64,000 bases of DNA from Actinoplanes sp. N902-109 (GTDB lineage: Bacteria > Actinomycetota > Actinomycetes > Mycobacteriales > Micromonosporaceae), in the NCBI RefSeq assembly GCF_000389965.1, contig NC_021191.1, forward strand, positions 8,309,501-8,373,500, read 5' to 3'. Positions 43,030 to 51,159 of the stretch are shown piece after piece. Under the pieces are notes generated by a model. That model was not told where the DNA came from. It did not search any database and saw only the letters and a list, made by a program, of their open reading frames with translations. Every line of letters starts with the position of its first letter. Within the stretch, counting starts at the first letter, position 1. The translations under genes were made by a program, and so were the position numbers.

Positions 43030-44178
43030 TCAGGCTGTTCTGCGGCGGCGGGCTACGAGGAGCACCGTGGTGATGAGCGCGATGATCAGGGCGAGGACCG
43101 CCGCGACGGCCACCAGGAAGAGCCAGCCGGGGAGGCCCTTGTCGGCTGGGGCCGGGGTGTAGGGGGCGGCAGCGGCCGGGCCCGCCGAGGTGGGCTGTTC
43201 GTCGGGCAGGACGGCGGGTTGGGGGCCGGTCAACGCGGCCATGAGGTTGAGGGCGCCGGCGCCGTAGTAGTCGTCGCGGCCCTTGGTGCCTCGGTCGATG
43301 GCGGTGGCGATGAGGCGGGCTTCGACCTGGGCGGGCTGGAGGTCGGGGTACTTGGCGAGGATGAGGGCTGCGGCGCCGGAGACGATGGCGGCTGAGGCGC
43401 TGTTGCCGGTCAGGCTGACGTAGCCGCCGTCCGGGCGGGGGCCGGGGATGGCGTCGCCGGGGGCCGCGATGTCGACCTGCTCGCCGTGGTTGGACGTCTT
43501 GAGGATTTTGCCGTGCCTGTCGAGCGAGCCGACGGTGATGACTTCGGGGTAGGCGCCCGGGTACGCGAGGTCGTTGCCCTTGTCCGCCTCGTTGCCGGCT
43601 GCCGCCACCAACACCACGCCGGCTGCCCGGGCGTTGCGGATGGCGGTGTGCAGGGTTTCGGAAGGGCGCACGCCGAAGGACATGTTGATGACCTTGGCGC
43701 CGTGTTCGACCGCCCAGTCGATGCCACGGGCCACCAGTACGGTGTCGTTGATCGGGTCGATCGGCATGATGGTGGCTTCCGGGGCGATGCCGCGCACCCC
43801 GGCGTCGCCCCCGCTGCCGTGCCCCCGGCCCGCGATGATGCCCGCGATGCCGGTGCCGTGTTTCTCGGGGTCGATGTTGCCTGGTTCGCGATGCTCCGCG
43901 ATGGACTGACCGCCCTTGACCGCGCCCTTGAGGTCGGCATGCGTACGGTCGACGCCGGTGTCGAGCACCGCCACCGTCACGCCGGCGCCCTCGCTGACCT
44001 TCTGTGCCTGGGTGAGGTCGAGGTCACCCCAGAACCACTGCAGGTCGCGGATGCGGTCGGCCCGGGCGGGCGAGGCCGGAACAGCCACCACCGCGAGCGC
44101 GACAACAAGCGCCGCCACAGCCCGCCCGCCCCGGCGCAGCGGCTGATTACCCCGGGAGGCGGGCGGAGGCTGGGTCAC
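43030..44178 (-). CDS. type VII secretion-associated serine protease, mycosin
   Basis: 382 residues: signal peptide (about 18-40), subtilisin-type S8 domain and a C-terminal membrane helix (about 347-375) with an RRRR stop. The triad is Asp73 in VLDTGVDRTH, His107 in KHGTGIAG and Ser260 in GNSASAA; the serine motif departs from the usual GTSxAxP. Mycosins stabilise or process ESX secretion systems at the outer membrane face. The GTG at 44178 overlaps the upstream stop (GTGA). No EccB/C/D/E genes lie in the window. Confidence 0.9.
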   Translation of the reverse strand: MTQPPPASRGNQPLRRGGRAVAALVVALAVVAVPASPARADRIRDLQWFWGDLDLTQAQKVSEGAGVTVAVLDTGVDRTHADLKGAVKGGQSIAEHREPGNIDPEKHGTGIAGIIAGRGHGSGGDAGVRGIAPEATIMPIDPINDTVLVARGIDWAVEHGAKVINMSFGVRPSETLHTAIRNARAAGVVLVAAAGNEADKGNDLAYPGAYPEVITVGSLDRHGKILKTSNHGEQVDIAAPGDAIPGPRPDGGYVSLTGNSASAAIVSGAAALILAKYPDLQPAQVEARLIATAIDRGTKGRDDYYGAGALNLMAALTGPQPAVLPDEQPTSAGPAAAAPYTPAPADKGLPGWLFLVAVAAVLALIIALITTVLLVARRRRTA

Positions 44179-45662
44179 GGGCGCCAGCCGATGACGCCGG
44201 GGCCGGGGTCGTGGGTTGCCGGGGTGGCTGACGGGTTGATGACCGGGTCGACGCCCTCGGCCACCTGCCAGGGGTTGTCGGGGTCGAAGGGTGGCTGGGT
44301 GGCGTCGCCGGAGCGCTTGCCGGAGCCGCGGCCGGTGCCCGGGAGCAGGGACGACTGGGTCGTCTTCTCCTCAGGGAGCCAGGACGGGCGGGGCGGGCGG
44401 TTGCGGGCGACTTCCTCGGGTGTCATGGCGCCGGCTGTGGCACGGCCCGGGCGGCTGGTGCCGGCGCGGCCGACGCTGCCACCGCGACCGCCGATGCCGC
44501 CGACAGCGCCACGGCCTGCGCCTCCGCCACCGGGGACACCGCCGGTAACACCACGGCCTGCACCACCACCGGGGACACCGCCGGCCATGCCTCGGCCGGC
44601 GCCGCCCACGGTCTCGCCGATGACCGCGCCGGAGGGCAGCGCGCGGCCGACACCCGGGCGGGTGCCGCGGCCCACGCCGCCGATGCCGCCCGCGGCTCCC
44701 GCACCGCTCACGCCGCCGCGGATGGGGCTGCCGAGGCCACCGCCACCGCCGCCCGCGATCGGGCCGGGCAGGAAACCGCCGCCGCCGGAGCCCGGGCCGG
44801 GCAGGGTGCCACCGCCGGGCGGGGTCGCGCCAGGTGGGACGGTGCCGGGCGGGACGGTGCCGGGCGGCGTGGCGCCGGGCGGGGTGATGACGCCGGACAG
44901 GCCCGGGCCGGAGCCGGAGCCGGGCGTGGTCACGCTGGGCGTGCCACCGCCGGTGTTGCCGTCGGAGGGGCTGCCCGGGTCGGTGCCGGACGGCCCTGAG
45001 CCGGTCTCGCCACCGGGGCCGGGCAGCGGCGGAGGCGGGTTGTGCGGCACGTCGTAGCGCGGGGCGCCACCACCGGCTCCCCCGGACGACGCCGAACCGG
45101 AGCCGGCCCCGGACCGGGTGCTGCCCGTCTTGCCGCCGTTGATGTCGGTGCTGTCGGCGAAGGGCTCCTTGGGCTCCAGCGCATAGGGCTCGGGCACCCG
45201 CAGCTTGGGGGTGTTCTCCCGGACCACGGTCTCGGCGGCGACCATGTGGGCACGCGCCTGCTCGTCGATCTCGTCCTCGGCATGATCCCACCAGGCCGGC
45301 ACGATGTCGGTGCTCTTGTCCTGGTGCTGCTGGTAGAGCGGCTCGATCTGGTTCTTGGCCTGGCGCAGCGCCTCGAGGATGTTGGCCAGCCCGGTGGCCG
45401 TGTCGTCGGCCTCGACGCGGGCGGTGTCCATCCGGTCCAGCAGCGTGTCGAGCTCCTTGAGGAACGCCTCGGAGGACTTGTTCTCACCCGGCGGCCACGC
45501 GGCGATCAGCTTCTCGCGGGCGTTCTCGAGCAGCCCACGCTGGTCCTTCACCGAGTCGGAGACGTCGCCCCAGGCAGCGACCTGACGCCAGGCCTCGACG
45601 TCGTCCTCATTGGCCACCATGGCCCAGATGCGGGGCGTGTTGTAGCGGCTCCAGTCGGTCAT
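44175..45662 (-). CDS. type VII secretion-linked protein with helical N-terminus and Gly/Pro-rich repeats
   Basis: 495 residues. The N-terminal 170 residues are helical (VEAWRQVAAWGDVSDSVKDQ, LANILEALRQAKNQIEPLYQ) and contain W-x-x-x-A-W and similar spacing reminiscent of PPE/WXG100-superfamily substrates. From about 185 to 430 it is Gly/Pro/Ser-rich with PPGTVPPG and GGVPGGG repeats. The tail ends with a conserved-looking FDPDNPWQVAEGVDPVI. ATG at 45662 overlaps the upstream stop (ATGA). Probably an exported ESX substrate or surface component. Confidence 0.7.
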   Translation of the reverse strand: MTDWSRYNTPRIWAMVANEDDVEAWRQVAAWGDVSDSVKDQRGLLENAREKLIAAWPPGENKSSEAFLKELDTLLDRMDTARVEADDTATGLANILEALRQAKNQIEPLYQQHQDKSTDIVPAWWDHAEDEIDEQARAHMVAAETVVRENTPKLRVPEPYALEPKEPFADSTDINGGKTGSTRSGAGSGSASSGGAGGGAPRYDVPHNPPPPLPGPGGETGSGPSGTDPGSPSDGNTGGGTPSVTTPGSGSGPGLSGVITPPGATPPGTVPPGTVPPGATPPGGGTLPGPGSGGGGFLPGPIAGGGGGGLGSPIRGGVSGAGAAGGIGGVGRGTRPGVGRALPSGAVIGETVGGAGRGMAGGVPGGGAGRGVTGGVPGGGGAGRGAVGGIGGRGGSVGRAGTSRPGRATAGAMTPEEVARNRPPRPSWLPEEKTTQSSLLPGTGRGSGKRSGDATQPPFDPDNPWQVAEGVDPVINPSATPATHDPGPGVIGWRP

Positions 45663-46093
45663 TGCGGCACCGCCTGTCCGCCGAGCGGGTGTGGGTCAGC
45701 GCCGGCCTGCGCGCCGTGCACCGCGGCCTCACGGATCCGGCGGGCCTCCTCGGCGGCGGCCCAGAGGGCCTGCTCGGCCGCCTGCGTCGAGGTGGCGGCG
45801 CTCGAGTCGGTCTGCTGCATCATCGTGGCGACCTTGTCGGCCGCGTTCGCCAGCAGCCGCGCTGCCGACACGTACTCCCGGAGGTTCTGCTGGTGTGCCG
45901 TCAGACTGTCCGCATAGCGGGTCTTGGCGGCCAGCACCGCATCGCTCTCGTTGTTGACCCCGAACCGGATGCCCTCGCGGAACTGCACCTCGGCCCGGTC
46001 CGTGGCCGGGCCCAGGAACACATCGGTGTCCGCGTGCACTTCCTTGGAGAAGTTGGTCAATCCGCCGGTCTCGACGTTGATCCCATCACCCAC
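45659..46093 (-). CDS. small helical type VII-associated protein
   Basis: 144 residues, mostly helical, with VETGGLTNFSKEVHADTDVFL near the start and a long Ala/Gln-rich helix after it. It resembles the ESX-linked DUF2580/ESAT-6-like proteins (a two-helix hairpin partner of PPE-like proteins). GTG at 46093 with GGGGAGG upstream; first gene of the coupled three-gene cassette. It may pair with the next protein for export. Confidence 0.65.
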   Translation of the reverse strand: MGDGINVETGGLTNFSKEVHADTDVFLGPATDRAEVQFREGIRFGVNNESDAVLAAKTRYADSLTAHQQNLREYVSAARLLANAADKVATMMQQTDSSAATSTQAAEQALWAAAEEARRIREAAVHGAQAGADPHPLGGQAVPQ

Positions 46094-46178
46094 GACAGCC
46101 TCCCCGTTGTCCCGCCGTCACAGCTGCACCCATGAGGGTAGCGACAGACGACGATCGACGTGTACCCCCCGTGCCTGA

Positions 46179-47267
46179 TCAGGACGTCAGGCGGGCAACC
46201 GCGGCGGCGACGCGCTCATCGGTGGCTGTCAGCGCGACGCGGACGTGCTGAGCGGCCGAAGGCCCGTAGAACGCACCGGGCGCTGCGAGGATGCCGCGCT
46301 CGGCGAGCCAGTCGACGGTCTTCCAGCAGTCCTCGCCGCGGGTCGACCAGAGGTAGAGCCCGGCGGTGGACTCCTCGATGCGGAAGCCCGCCGAGGTCAG
46401 CGCCGCACGCAGCGCCGAGCGTCGGGACGCATAGCGTTCGCGCTGCTCAGCGACATGCTGCTCGTCCTCCAGGGCGGCAATCATCGCCGCCTGCACGGGC
46501 GCCGGGACGATCATGCCGGCATGCTTGCGTACGGCCAGCAGCTCGCGCACGACAGCCGGGTCGCCGGCCACGAACCCGGCCCGGTAGCCGGCCAGATTGG
46601 ACCGCTTGGACAGCGAGTGGACGGCCAGCACGCCGGTGTAGTCGCCCCCGGTGACCTCGTCGGAGAGCACCGAGACCGGGGTCTCCTCCCAGCCCAGCGA
46701 GTGGTAGCACTCGTCGCTGGCGACCAGCGCGCCACGCTCGCGTGCCCAGTCGACCACTTTGCGCAGATGCGCCGCCGGCAGCACCCGTCCGGTCGGGTTG
46801 GCCGGCGAGTTGATCCAGATCAGCTTGACCCGCGGGTCCGGGCCGAGAGCGGTCAGCGCATCGGCGCGGACCACCTCGGCCCCGGCCAGCTTCACCCCGA
46901 CCTCGTACGTCGGGTAGCACACCCGCGGGATCACGACCACGTCACCGGGACGCACGCCGAGCAGGGTGGGCAGCCACGCCACCAGTTCCTTGGACCCGAT
47001 CGTCGGCAGCACCCCGGGCGTACCGGAGGCTCCGCAGGACCGGGCGAGCCAGCTCGCGATCGCCGCACGCAGCGCCGGGGTCCCCGCGGTCAGCGGATAT
47101 CCCGGCGCGTCCGACGCGCCGGCCAGGGCGGCCCGGACCACGGCGGGCACCGGGTCGACGGGCGTGCCGACCGACAGGTCGACGATGCCGCCGGGGTGCG
47201 CCGCGGCGACCGCCTTGGCCGGTTCGAGCAGATCCCAGGGGAAGTCAGGCAGCGTTGCGGAGAGCAC
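46179..47267 (-). CDS. dapC: succinyldiaminopimelate aminotransferase
   Basis: 362 residues of a fold type I PLP aminotransferase. The start VLSATLPDFPWDLLEPAKAVAAAHPGG-like block is that of actinobacterial DapC; the PLP lysine sits in HSLSKRSNLAGYRAGF, with NSPANPTGRVL and SDECYHSLGW upstream. It makes N-succinyl-LL-2,6-diaminopimelate for lysine and peptidoglycan. The GTG at 47267 is 2 bases after the ferredoxin stop, the usual fdxA-dapC pairing in actinomycetes. Confidence 0.9.
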   Translation of the reverse strand: MLSATLPDFPWDLLEPAKAVAAAHPGGIVDLSVGTPVDPVPAVVRAALAGASDAPGYPLTAGTPALRAAIASWLARSCGASGTPGVLPTIGSKELVAWLPTLLGVRPGDVVVIPRVCYPTYEVGVKLAGAEVVRADALTALGPDPRVKLIWINSPANPTGRVLPAAHLRKVVDWARERGALVASDECYHSLGWEETPVSVLSDEVTGGDYTGVLAVHSLSKRSNLAGYRAGFVAGDPAVVRELLAVRKHAGMIVPAPVQAAMIAALEDEQHVAEQRERYASRRSALRAALTSAGFRIEESTAGLYLWSTRGEDCWKTVDWLAERGILAAPGAFYGPSAAQHVRVALTATDERVAAAVARLTS

Positions 47268-47269
47268 GG

Positions 47270-47596
47270 TCAGTGCGCATCCCCGCGCGGCGCCTGAGCG
47301 GCCACGAACGTCGCGTCCTTCTCGACCTTGCCCACCTTCGAGGCGCCGCCGGGCGAGCCCAGGTCCTCGAAGAACTCGTAGTTGGCGTTCGTGTAGTCCT
47401 TCCACTGCTCCGGGACGTCGTCCTCGTAGAAGATCGCCTCGACCGGGCAGACCGGCTCACAGGCACCGCAGTCGACACACTCATCGGGGTGGATGTAGAG
47501 CATCCGGTTGCCTTCGTAGATGCAGTCGACGGGGCATTCCTCGATGCACGCCTTGTCGAGAACATCGACGCAGGGCTCAGCGATGATGTAAGTCAC
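47270..47596 (-). CDS. fdxA: 7Fe ferredoxin (FdxA type)
   Basis: 108 residues starting MTYIIAEPCVDVLDKACIEE. Two cluster motifs, CIEECPVDC and CVDCGACEPVCPVEAIF, match the [3Fe-4S][4Fe-4S] ferredoxins of actinobacteria. Cytosolic electron carrier. GTG at 47596 preceded by GGAAGGGAAAG. Forms an operon with dapC. Confidence 0.93.
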   Translation of the reverse strand: MTYIIAEPCVDVLDKACIEECPVDCIYEGNRMLYIHPDECVDCGACEPVCPVEAIFYEDDVPEQWKDYTNANYEFFEDLGSPGGASKVGKVEKDATFVAAQAPRGDAH

Positions 47597-47678
47597 GGAT
47601 CTTTCCCTTCCAGAGCCACGACGCGGGAAGCGCGACGGTACGGGCAGAGCCTAGTATCTCGCCGAGAGGAGGGTGGAC

Positions 47679-48647
47679 GTGCTCCGTCGGCAGGATGTGG
47701 GACACCGGGTGGTGGTCCGGCGAATTGTAGGTGTTTCCCAGAATCGCCCGCTTTTCACGGACGCCCTGGGCGAGCTTGTCGAGCTGACCGAGACAGATCT
47801 CACTCTCGCCACCGCCAAGGGCACCCTGCGAGTCCCGCTCGCCGAGGTGCACCGAGCCAAACGGGTGCCCGCCGCGCGCCGGCCCCCGGCCGCTGACGTG
47901 GTCGCGCTCGAACTGGCCGCGAACGCCGGCTGGCCGGCCCCGGTGCAGGCCAAGCTGGGCTCCTGGATCCTGCGCGCGGCCGGCAACTGGACCGGGCGGG
48001 CCAACTCGGCGCTGCCGATCGGCGATCCGGACCGCACCCTCGAGGAGGCCATCGACGCGGTCACCGAGTGGTATTCGGCCCGCGGTCAGCGTCCGATGAT
48101 CAACACGCCGATGCCGCTGGCCGCGCCGGTGAGTGCGGCCCTGGACGCCCGCGGCTGGACCGCCCGGCCGCTGACCCTGGTGCAGACCATTCGGATCGCC
48201 GCCCTGGTCGAGGCCGTGCCACCCCGCGCCGACCTGCCGACCGTCGAGCTGGCCGACAGCCCGACCGACGAGTGGTACGCGATGGTGGCTGAGCACAAAG
48301 GCACCTTGCCCGATTCCGCGCGGCGCATTCTCACCGGCGTGCCGGATGCGGTCTTCGCGATGGTGCACGACGCCCGCGGCGAGTTGCTGGCGGTGGCCCG
48401 CGGCGCGGTGACCGGTCCGGACCGCTGGCTGGGCGTCTCGCTGGTGCAGACCGCCCCGGCGGCCCGGCGGCGCGGGGTGGCCGCGCACGTGCTGCGCGCC
48501 CTGTGCCAGTGGGCGTCGCAGCAGGGCTCCGCGCGGGCCTATCTGCAGGTCGAGGAGCGCAACACGGCCGCTGTGGCGCTCTATCAGAAGCTCGGCTTCC
48601 AGACCCACCACACCTACCTGACCCGGGTCGCGCCTGAGGAACGCTAG
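47679..48647 (+). CDS. GNAT acetyltransferase, cg3035/Rv0428c family
   Basis: 322 residues. N-terminal SH3-like part (VGHRVVVRRIVG, FTDALGELVEL) and a C-terminal GNAT domain with VQTAPAARRRGVAAHVLRAL (acetyl-CoA loop RRRGVA) and ERNTAAVALYQKLGF. This architecture is that of the actinobacterial cg3035/Rv0428c N-acetyltransferases, annotated by some as N-acetylglutamate synthase. GTG at 47679 has AGGAGG at 6 bases; GTG at 47673 overlaps that site. It is divergent from fdxA. Confidence 0.85.
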   Translation: MLRRQDVGHRVVVRRIVGVSQNRPLFTDALGELVELTETDLTLATAKGTLRVPLAEVHRAKRVPAARRPPAADVVALELAANAGWPAPVQAKLGSWILRAAGNWTGRANSALPIGDPDRTLEEAIDAVTEWYSARGQRPMINTPMPLAAPVSAALDARGWTARPLTLVQTIRIAALVEAVPPRADLPTVELADSPTDEWYAMVAEHKGTLPDSARRILTGVPDAVFAMVHDARGELLAVARGAVTGPDRWLGVSLVQTAPAARRRGVAAHVLRALCQWASQQGSARAYLQVEERNTAAVALYQKLGFQTHHTYLTRVAPEER

Positions 48648-49114
48648 CGGCGCACGACCTTGCGGGTGCGGGTGCGGGCGATACGGTTCTGGGCGTAGGC
48701 CTTGAGCGACTGCGAGCGGTAGTCACGGCCCAGCATGGTGGCGATCCAGTAGCCGAGGGCGGTGCCCACGATGGCGAACCCGCCGTACAGCCAGACCTGG
48801 GAGAAGAAGTTGCCGGCGCCACCGGAGAACGGCGCGTCGCCGCTGATGAACGGTCCGACCAGGATGGTCAGCAGCATGCCGATGAGCGCGGCCGCCGCCA
48901 GGTCGGGCAGCCAGGTGCCGATCGGCACGCGCTGGCTGCGGCGGAACGCCAGCACCGCCAGCACCAGGCCGATCACGGCGAACATGGCGATGGAGATGCG
49001 GTTCTCGGCGGTGTCGTTGTCCGGGAAGCCGAGGCGCGAGACCAGCCGCGCCACCACGTTGACGGCGAACAAGGCCACCGCAAGCACCCCGATCGGCATC
49101 CAACGTTGCTTCAT
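48644..49114 (-). CDS. four-helix membrane protein of unknown function
   Basis: 156 residues with four hydrophobic segments (WMPIGVLAVALFAVNVVA, ISIAMFAVIGLVLAVLAF, LAAAALIGMLLTILVG, WLYGGFAIVGTALGYWIA) and a basic tail RTRTRKVVRR. AGGAGG sets the ATG at 49114. Its TAG stop and that of the convergent acetyltransferase share the palindrome CTAG (48644-48647). Family not recognised. Confidence 0.75.
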   Translation of the reverse strand: MKQRWMPIGVLAVALFAVNVVARLVSRLGFPDNDTAENRISIAMFAVIGLVLAVLAFRRSQRVPIGTWLPDLAAAALIGMLLTILVGPFISGDAPFSGGAGNFFSQVWLYGGFAIVGTALGYWIATMLGRDYRSQSLKAYAQNRIARTRTRKVVRR

Positions 49115-49270
49115 GACAACCTCCTGCTGCACTGCCCGGCTGCGCGCCGCTGATGACTGGTGGCTGGGGATCGTAGCGCCAGGACGACTCTGCGCGCTCG
49201 ACCTCCTGGCCATCCTTGCGGATGACGCGCCACGCGCCCTGAAGAAAAGCTGGGAGTCTGCTGGCAGCTG

Positions 49271-49780
49271 TCAGGGACGCCGGGCGGTCAGCGGCACCGT
49301 AGCCGTCGCGCCGAGCGGCCAGGCGGTCCGGACCGCGGCTGCGGCCTGGGCCGGGTCGATGCCGCGGCCCGGTTCGGGCAGCCGGCTGAGCAGCACGGTC
49401 TCCAGTCGAGCACGGTCGACGTCGACGACCGGCGGCACCGTGCGGGTCGAGAACAGCACCGGGCTGCCCTTCATCGCGTGACCCACCGTCCGGTCGACGT
49501 TGAGGCGCAGGCCGATCTCGACGGGACTGATCGTCACCGTACGGCCGCCGAGGTCCACCCGCACCGGATCGTTCACGTGCGGGGCGAAGGCGTCGGACAG
49601 CGTGCGCTCGGCGACCGTGCGCGACTTGCCGCCCAGGTCCAGGCCGAGAACGCGGGTGCCGCGGGGCACATCACCGCCGTACACGTACGCCGTGCCGCCG
49701 GCCGCCGCCAGCATCAGACCCGCCACAGCGCCGACCACGACGACGCGCCTCCTGTCGAGATCCTCCAGACCGGTCGTCAT
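49271..49780 (-). CDS. membrane-anchored protein with a VanW/YoaR-type peptidoglycan-binding domain
   Basis: 169 residues: N-terminal helix (VVVVGAVAGLMLAAAGG) and a domain reading VPRGTRVLGLDLGGKSRTVAERTL and VTISPVEIGLRLNVDRTVGHA, which matches the PG_binding_4 module found before VanW domains. No VanW or L,D-transpeptidase part follows, so this is a stand-alone short form. ATG at 49780 overlaps the upstream stop (ATGA). Third gene of the mshB operon. Confidence 0.75.
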   Translation of the reverse strand: MTTGLEDLDRRRVVVVGAVAGLMLAAAGGTAYVYGGDVPRGTRVLGLDLGGKSRTVAERTLSDAFAPHVNDPVRVDLGGRTVTISPVEIGLRLNVDRTVGHAMKGSPVLFSTRTVPPVVDVDRARLETVLLSRLPEPGRGIDPAQAAAAVRTAWPLGATATVPLTARRP

Positions 49781-50220
49781 GGCTTGGCGGCGACGGACCT
49801 CTTCAAGATCGCCCGATAGGTGTAGACCGCGAAGGTCAGGCTGCCGACCAGGATCATCACCAGGGCGATCCAATCGTTGCCGCTGACCAGGTAGTCACCC
49901 TCGGGCGTGCTGGTGCCGGCGGCGACGAACATGATCAGCGTCCAGACCGCCCACGGCGGCGCGATCGCCCAGCGCCGGCCGACCACGGCGGTGGCGAACC
50001 AGGCGATCGCCCAGTTGGCCACGATCGCGACCAGCACGGCGACGCCGATCGGCACCGCGCCGATGCGCAGCGGGGTCAGCAGCAGCTCGAGCCCGGCCGT
50101 GAGCGCCGTGGCCAGCACCGACACCACGATGCCGCCGATCTTGACCAGCACGTCGAGCCGTGGCCGGGCGCGGCCGGGACCGTCGCCGGGCGGCGCTGTC
50201 ACCGGAGCCTCCAGCGTCAT
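49777..50220 (-). CDS. small membrane protein in the mshB operon
   Basis: 147 residues with three or four hydrophobic segments after a Pro/Ala-rich start. Resembles the small membrane proteins regularly found after mshB in actinomycetes (DUF6113-like). ATG at 50220 overlaps the mshB stop (ATGA). Function unknown; position suggests a link to mycothiol or envelope homeostasis. Confidence 0.7.
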   Translation of the reverse strand: MTLEAPVTAPPGDGPGRARPRLDVLVKIGGIVVSVLATALTAGLELLLTPLRIGAVPIGVAVLVAIVANWAIAWFATAVVGRRWAIAPPWAVWTLIMFVAAGTSTPEGDYLVSGNDWIALVMILVGSLTFAVYTYRAILKRSVAAKP

Positions 50221-51095
50221 GGCGTCACCACGTTGCTGAACAAGTCGCTCTCCCACTTGTGCGGGCCGCCCACCTCGCCGCGCTCACCCTTGACCAGCAT
50301 GTAGTACTCGATGCCCATGAACTCGTCGCCGAAGTCACCGGCGATGCCGTACAGCCACGAGTTGTCCGGGATCTGGGTGGCGTGCGCGCGCATGGCGGCC
50401 ACCTTGTGGGCATGGAACTCGGTGCCGTCGATGCGTGCGGCGATCTCGTCGTCGGGATGCCCGAACGGCAGGTCCTCGACCGATTCCACGTCGGCGAACG
50501 GGTTGCCCTCCATGCCCTTGAACGCCTTGATCCCGCCCTCGAGCACGCTCACCGGCAGCGCCGTCCAGTAAATCTTCTCCGGACCGAAGCCCTCGGCCTC
50601 GGCCAGCTCGGCGGCGCGCATGGCCACGCGGTGGGCCTGGATGTGGTCGGGGTGCCCGTAGAAGCCGTTCTCGTCGTACGTGATCAGCACCTGCGGGCGT
50701 ACCTCCCGCATGATCTCCAGGCAGAGCGCCGCGGCCTCGTCGAGGTCGGCCTGCCAGAAGGCCCGGGGGTGGTTGTTGGTCTCCAGACCCATCATGCCGG
50801 AGTCGCGATAGCGGCCCGCACCACCGAGGAAGCGGTGGTCGGTGACGCCGAGCGCGGCACACGCGCGCTGCAGCTCGCCGATGCGCCACCCGCCGAGCTG
50901 GTCGGCCTGGCGCGCCTCGAGCTGGGCCAGCTCCGGCACCCAGATCTCGCCCTCCTCGCCCAGCGTGCAGGTCACCAGCGTGACCTGGGCGCCCTCGGCG
51001 GCATAGCGGGCCATCGTGGCGCCGGTGCCGGTCACCTCGTCGTCCGGGTGGGCGTGGACCAGCATGAGGCGGCGTGCGGGCTGCGCGTTCGTCAC
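50217..51095 (-). CDS. mshB: mycothiol biosynthesis deacetylase MshB
   Basis: 292 residues of the PIG-L/LmbE deacetylase fold. Zinc motif MLVHAHPDDE (residues 11-20), ITYDENGFYGHPDHIQAHR, and NNHPRAFW are typical MshB blocks, and length matches. It deacetylates GlcNAc-Ins to GlcN-Ins in mycothiol synthesis in the cytosol. GTG at 51095 fits other MshB starts; the ribosome site is weak. Leads a coupled three-gene operon. Confidence 0.92.
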   Translation of the reverse strand: MTNAQPARRLMLVHAHPDDEVTGTGATMARYAAEGAQVTLVTCTLGEEGEIWVPELAQLEARQADQLGGWRIGELQRACAALGVTDHRFLGGAGRYRDSGMMGLETNNHPRAFWQADLDEAAALCLEIMREVRPQVLITYDENGFYGHPDHIQAHRVAMRAAELAEAEGFGPEKIYWTALPVSVLEGGIKAFKGMEGNPFADVESVEDLPFGHPDDEIAARIDGTEFHAHKVAAMRAHATQIPDNSWLYGIAGDFGDEFMGIEYYMLVKGERGEVGGPHKWESDLFSNVVTP

Positions 51096-51159
51096 CCGCG
51101 CAACTTTACGCGGCAATACTTCCTGCGGTTTGGTGGGCGGGAGTGGCTGGTGATCAGCG

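Noticed and set aside
43486..45057. Plus-strand Pro-rich frame (523 codons) opposite the type VII genes
   Set aside because: It mirrors the Gly/Pro repeats of the minus-strand gene; the minus-strand frames have family motifs and coupled starts.
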